Assembly (NCBI RefSeq): GCF_051903075.1
Contig: NZ_CP182422.1
Location: forward strand, 5,518,001 to 5,582,000
Reading direction: 5' to 3'
From: Embleya sp051903075
GTDB lineage: Bacteria; Actinomycetota; Actinomycetes; Streptomycetales; Streptomycetaceae
DNA: 64,000 bases
Positions within the stretch are counted from its first letter, which is position 1. Each line of letters starts with the position of its first letter. The position numbers and the translations under genes are program-made. The notes beneath the pieces were generated by a model that saw nothing but the letters and a program-made list of their open reading frames with translations, was not told the DNA's origin and ran no database searches. Positions 61,127 through 64,000 of the stretch are shown here, piece after piece.

Positions 61127-61914
61127 CGATCGACACCGCGGAACTCCTGGCCATCGCCCGCGACGCGGCGCGCCACACCGGGGGCTTCCTGCTGCACGAG
61201 CGCCCCGCCGACCTCGGCGTCGCGGCGACCAAGAGCAGCCCCACCGACGTGGTCACCGAGATGGACACGGCCGCGGAGAAGCTGATCATCGAACGCATCC
61301 GGGCGCATCGACCGCACGACGGCTTCCTCGGCGAGGAGGGCGACGCGAGCGAGGGCAGCAGCGGGGTGCGGTGGGTGATCGACCCGATCGACGGCACCGT
61401 CAACTACCTGTACGACCTGCCCGGCTGGTGCGTGTCGATCGCCGCCGAGACCGCCGAGGGCACGCTTCTGGGCGTGGTCGAGGTCCCCGTGGTCGGCGAG
61501 ACCTTCCACGCCGTGCGCGACGGCGGCGCCTTCCGCAACGGCCGGCCGATCCACTGCCGGCCCGCGGTGCCCTCCGCCCGGGCGCTGGTGGCTACCGGAT
61601 TCGGCTACACCGTCGAGCGGCGCACCCGACAGGCCGAGGCGATCGCCGCGCTGCTCCCGCGGGTGCGCGATCTACGCCGGGCGGGCTCGGCCGCGATCGA
61701 CCTGTGCTCGGTGGCGGCGGGCCGGGTCGACGCCTACTACGAACGCGGCCTGAATCCGTGGGACGTCGCGGCCGGCGCGCTGATCGCCCGCGAGGCCGGT
61801 GCCGACGTGGTCGTCGACCTGTGGCCCGAGGCGGACGGCTCGACGATGTGCCTGGCCGCCCCCGCCGCACTGCGCGCGGAACTCCAGAGCGCCCTGGCCG
61901 CTCTGCACGCGTAG
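61123..61914 (+). CDS. Inositol monophosphatase family protein
   Basis: The 263-aa enzyme is a Li+-sensitive-type phosphatase. Metal ligands are intact: GEEG, then WVIDPIDGTVNYLY and NPWDVAAGALIAREAG. Substrates in the family include inositol-1-phosphate, histidinol phosphate and NADP. ATG 61123 overlaps the ferrochelatase TGA (ATGA), so it is coupled. CAGGAT at 61111-61116 also lies 6 nt before this ATG, so a separate leaderless transcript may exist. A 14-bp terminator hairpin follows. Confidence 0.92.
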   Translation: MTIDTAELLAIARDAARHTGGFLLHERPADLGVAATKSSPTDVVTEMDTAAEKLIIERIRAHRPHDGFLGEEGDASEGSSGVRWVIDPIDGTVNYLYDLPGWCVSIAAETAEGTLLGVVEVPVVGETFHAVRDGGAFRNGRPIHCRPAVPSARALVATGFGYTVERRTRQAEAIAALLPRVRDLRRAGSAAIDLCSVAAGRVDAYYERGLNPWDVAAGALIAREAGADVVVDLWPEADGSTMCLAAPAALRAELQSALAALHA

Positions 61915-61926
61915 ACCCGCCCACGG

Positions 61927-61959
61927 GTGAGGCCCGGATCGAAGTGATCCGGGCCTCAC
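61927..61959 (+). terminator. Terminator of the ferrochelatase operon
   Basis: Perfect 14-bp stem GTGAGGCCCGGATC / GATCCGGGCCTCAC with a 5-nt loop, 12 bases after the stop. Confidence 0.85.
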
Positions 61960-62068
61960 GGGTCTCGGCCGGACAGCCGAACCCCCGGCGTCCGCTGGGG
62001 ACCTCGCCGGGGGAAACAAGAACGGGTGTGTCTGCTGCTGTACCGCGGGGATGTGTGGCCGGTGTGGC

Positions 62069-62242
62069 TCAGGCGCTCTCGGGCAGCACCCGCACGCCGT
62101 GCTCCGACGCCATCCGCAGAAGATCGTCCAACTCGGACTGCTCGACCTCGACGAGGAAATCGTCACCGGTGTCGCACGCCTGCTTCAACGCCTGTTCGGT
62201 CTCACGTATGCGCCGCAGTACGCCGGCCGTGAATTCGTCCAT
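62069..62242 (-). CDS. 57-aa hypothetical acidic protein
   Basis: The reverse strand encodes MDEFTAGVLRRIRETEQAL, then an acidic helical stretch (GDDFLVEVEQSELDDLLRMA) and EHGVRVLPESA followed by TGA. The amphipathic helices and balanced composition look like a real small protein, and no better frame exists in this stretch. ATG 62242 has GGGGCGG about 5 nt upstream. The function is unknown. It lies divergently upstream of cutR, with 397 bp between. Confidence 0.65.
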   Translation of the reverse strand: MDEFTAGVLRRIRETEQALKQACDTGDDFLVEVEQSELDDLLRMASEHGVRVLPESA

Positions 62243-62639
62243 AAGGCCGCCCCAATGTCACTCGTCGTCGCCGGTTTCGGTTGTCCTACCCCCCGTGCAA
62301 CGCCGGGGAAACCACCGAAGCGGGGCCTTTGCGGCCCCTCGATCCAGGGGTCTGACCAGGGGACTTGTGCGAGCCAACGATCCGGTGTCGGACTTTCCGG
62401 GGCGTACCGGAATCCTTCCCTCCTTCGGGGGGTCCCGTAACGTCGGCAACCGGACATCTGCGCCGGGCCCGGCCGCGCCCGCCCCGGGCCGGGTCGGGCC
62501 CGGCGCCGGCTTACCGGGGCTTTACCGGGCCGCGAGGGAAGATGGACAACGGATCCACCTCATCTCCATCCCCGTCTTCATCCTCGATTCCTTCGCGTCC
62601 CGCGAAGCTTTCGAGTCTTTCGAGCAGGAGGCACAGCCG
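62243..62639. other. Upstream region of cutR
   Basis: This gap holds a hairpin GGGGCC-TTTGC-GGCCCC (62322-62338), two TTACCGGG units exactly 11 bp apart (62511-62518, 62522-62529), a CTTCGCG-TCC-CGCGAAG hairpin (62591-62607) and two CTTTCGAG repeats 9 bp apart (62608-62624). AGGAGG at 62626-62631 is the cutR ribosome binding site. No gene is credible. Confidence 0.5.
62511..62529 (+). promoter_or_regulatory. 11-bp direct repeat, candidate OmpR-type regulator site
   Basis: TTACCGGG twice with an 11-bp period, about 110 bp before cutR. OmpR/PhoP-type regulators bind 11-bp direct repeats as tandem dimers. Confidence 0.4.
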
Positions 62640-63293
62640 GTGCGGGTTCTCGTAGTCGAGGACGAGCAGCTTCTGGCGGACGCGGTCGCTACCGGGTTGC
62701 GCCGCGAGGCCATGGCCGTCGATGTCGTATACGACGGGGAGGCCGCCCTGGAGCGGATCGCCGTCAACGACTACGACGTGGTGGTGCTCGACCGGGACCT
62801 GCCGATCGTGCACGGCGACGACGTGTGCCGGGCGGTCGTGGACACCGGCATCCCGATGCGGGTGCTGATGCTGACCGCCGCCGGCGACGTCAGCGACCGG
62901 GTCGAGGGCCTGGAGTTGGGCGCCGACGACTACCTGCCCAAGCCGTTCGCGTTCAGCGAGCTGATCGCCCGGGTGCGCGCGCTCGGTCGGCGGGCCGTCT
63001 CCCCGCTGCCGCCGGTCCTGGAGCGGGCCGGCATCCGGCTCGACCCGAACCGGCGCGAGGTGTTGCGCGAGGGGGTGCCGGTGCACCTGTCACCCAAGGA
63101 GTTCGCCGTCCTCGACGTGCTGATGCGCGCCGACGGCGCGGTGGTCTCGGCCGAGCAACTGCTCGAGAAGGCATGGGACGAGAACACCGACCCCTTCACC
63201 AACGTCGTCCGCGTCACGGTGATGACGCTGCGCCGCAAGCTCGGCGAGCCGCCCGTCATCCTGACGGTGCCCGGCGCCGGATACCGCATTTGA
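62640..63293 (+). CDS. cutR: CutR two-component response regulator
   Basis: The 217-aa protein is an OmpR/PhoB-type regulator. The receiver domain (1-115) has the acidic pocket (VVEDEQ), the phosphoacceptor Asp51 in VVLDRDLP and Lys101 in LPKPF. The winged-helix domain (about 130-217) has HLSPKEFAVLDVLMRADGAVVS and NVVRVTVMTLRRKLG. Position, order and the cutS-like kinase after it match the streptomycete CutRS system, which affects secretion stress and antibiotic production. GTG 62640 follows AGGAGG by 8 nt. Only 8 bp separate it from cutS. Confidence 0.9.
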   Translation: MRVLVVEDEQLLADAVATGLRREAMAVDVVYDGEAALERIAVNDYDVVVLDRDLPIVHGDDVCRAVVDTGIPMRVLMLTAAGDVSDRVEGLELGADDYLPKPFAFSELIARVRALGRRAVSPLPPVLERAGIRLDPNRREVLREGVPVHLSPKEFAVLDVLMRADGAVVSAEQLLEKAWDENTDPFTNVVRVTVMTLRRKLGEPPVILTVPGAGYRI

Positions 63294-63301
63294 GGACCGC
63301 C

Positions 63302-64000
63302 ATGAACGACAGCTCTCGGGCCGTCCCGGCGGAAGCCGGCCCCGCCGCGACCCCGGTCGCGGCGACACCCCCCGCTCCCACGTCGGGGTCGACCGCGGCA
63401 CCGGCCCCGGGCGCCTCGACCGCGCCCGCGCCCGCCTCGGCCGGGTCCGCCGCCGCGCCGCGCTCCGGACCGCCGCCGCGCCCGGGCCGGCCGCCCCAGC
63501 CGCCGCGCCCCAGCGCGCCGCCGAGCGCGCCGCCGAGCGCGCCGCCCACCAAACCGAACCGCGAGCCCGCGCGCGAGGCGGGCCGCGATCCGCAGCGCCC
63601 GACCGCCGGCGGTCGGCGGCTGATCCTGGGCCGCGACGCCGACGACGCGGCGGAGATGTCGCGGCTGTCGCGGATGGCCCCCTCACAGCTCCCGGACCTG
63701 CTGCGGTCCACCATCAAGATGCGCCTGACCGCGCTCTACGGCGGCATGTTCGTGATCGCCGGGGTGCTCCTGCTCGCCACCGTCTACCTGCTGGTGCGGC
63801 AGAGCCTGAACGAGGGCCGGCTGAATCTGACCCTGGCCCCGAACACCTTGATGACCATCAACGGTGTGCCGATGACGCCCGAGCAGTTCGACCAGTGGCA
63901 GAGCCTCCAGCAGATCCACCAGCGCGACGCGGCGCTGAACTCGCTCCTGCAGCAGTCGCTGCTCGCGCTGCTGCTGCTCTCGGTGATCGCCTTCGGCTTC
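63302..64000 (+). CDS. cutS: CutS sensor histidine kinase, N-terminal part (runs off the window)
   Basis: The frame starts at ATG 63302 (GAGGA just upstream) and is open to the window end, giving about 233 residues. The first 110 are a Pro/Ala/Ser-rich, probably disordered cytoplasmic tail. A short basic stretch (LLRSTIKMRLTALYG) leads into transmembrane helix 1 (about 146-163), then an extracellular sensor segment (NEGRLNLTLAPNTLMTING...QQIHQRDAAL) and the start of helix 2. The kinase core lies beyond the window. The long N-terminal tail looks unusual for a sensor kinase. Confidence 0.85.
   Translation, partial: MNDSSRAVPAEAGPAATPVAATPPAPTSGSTAAPAPGASTAPAPASAGSAAAPRSGPPPRPGRPPQPPRPSAPPSAPPSAPPTKPNREPAREAGRDPQRPTAGGRRLILGRDADDAAEMSRLSRMAPSQLPDLLRSTIKMRLTALYGGMFVIAGVLLLATVYLLVRQSLNEGRLNLTLAPNTLMTINGVPMTPEQFDQWQSLQQIHQRDAALNSLLQQSLLALLLLSVIAFGF

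Overview
The window is a 64-kb piece of a very GC-rich actinomycete chromosome. Gene content points to Streptomycetaceae or a close relative. It carries hrdB (principal sigma factor with an Ala/Lys-rich N-terminal domain), sepH (actinobacterial FtsZ regulator), cutR-cutS, a second type II topoisomerase pair (parE/parC), an actinobacterial coproporphyrin ferrochelatase, and families typical of the group (DUF2510, DUF4192, DUF2630, DUF5998, DUF7455). From memory, the order resembles the S. coelicolor region running from rnhB through hrdB and parE/parC to sepH, hemH and cutRS. I see no prophage, transposase, tRNA, rRNA or CRISPR array. This is ordinary core chromosome with a few unusual insertions and intergenic structures.

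Layout. 0-9.6 kb: a partial gene, rnhB with a lysine-rich tail, a DUF2510 membrane protein, a large exonuclease-like/TerB/BRCT/TerD protein whose exonuclease site is degenerate, small hypothetical genes, and a reverse-strand recQ fused to a phosphoribosyltransferase-like domain. 9.6-12.0 kb: a gene-free block made of two arrays of about 207-bp repeats facing each other in opposite orientation. 12-25 kb: DUF4192 protein, glycogen debranching-type enzyme, NrtR-like Nudix regulator, ABC exporter, FadR-type regulator, PAS-GAF-PP2C phosphatase, hrdB. 25-38.4 kb: secreted trypsin-like protease, DUF7455, parE, DUF485-actP acetate uptake pair, sucrase/ferredoxin-like protein, HD hydrolase, parC, DUF2630, two M16 peptidases. 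38.4-51.3 kb: P-type ATPase, an intergenic hairpin cluster, small membrane and lipoproteins, acyl-CoA synthetase, a DUF1537 kinase/PdxA2 pair, psuG, a VOC protein and a large Pat-type protein acetyltransferase. 51.3-64 kb: DUF5998, nucleotide pyrophosphatase-like phosphodiesterase, a 28-aa membrane peptide, VOC protein, rhodanese, sepH, a Ser/Thr/Pro-rich membrane protein, sugar-lactone oxidase, ferrochelatase plus inositol monophosphatase, a 57-aa conserved-looking protein, cutR and the start of cutS.

How parts fit together. ParE and ParC are the two subunits of the decatenating topoisomerase. HrdB is the housekeeping sigma factor. DUF485-ActP (uptake), the AMP-binding ligase (activation) and the Pat enzyme (acetyl-dependent control of such ligases) lie within about 20 kb and could form one acetate/acetyl-CoA theme. 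The DUF1537 kinase and PdxA2 overlap and form the first two steps of four-carbon acid-sugar catabolism. About fourteen start codons lie 6-8 nt after a TAnnnT or (C/G)AGGAT hexamer, the arrangement expected for leaderless transcripts; this settled several start choices, including psuG.

The most unusual features are the head-to-head 207-bp repeat block at 9.9-11.8 kb next to recQ, the pseudo-exonuclease TerD fusion, and the multi-hairpin element at 41.0-41.4 kb.
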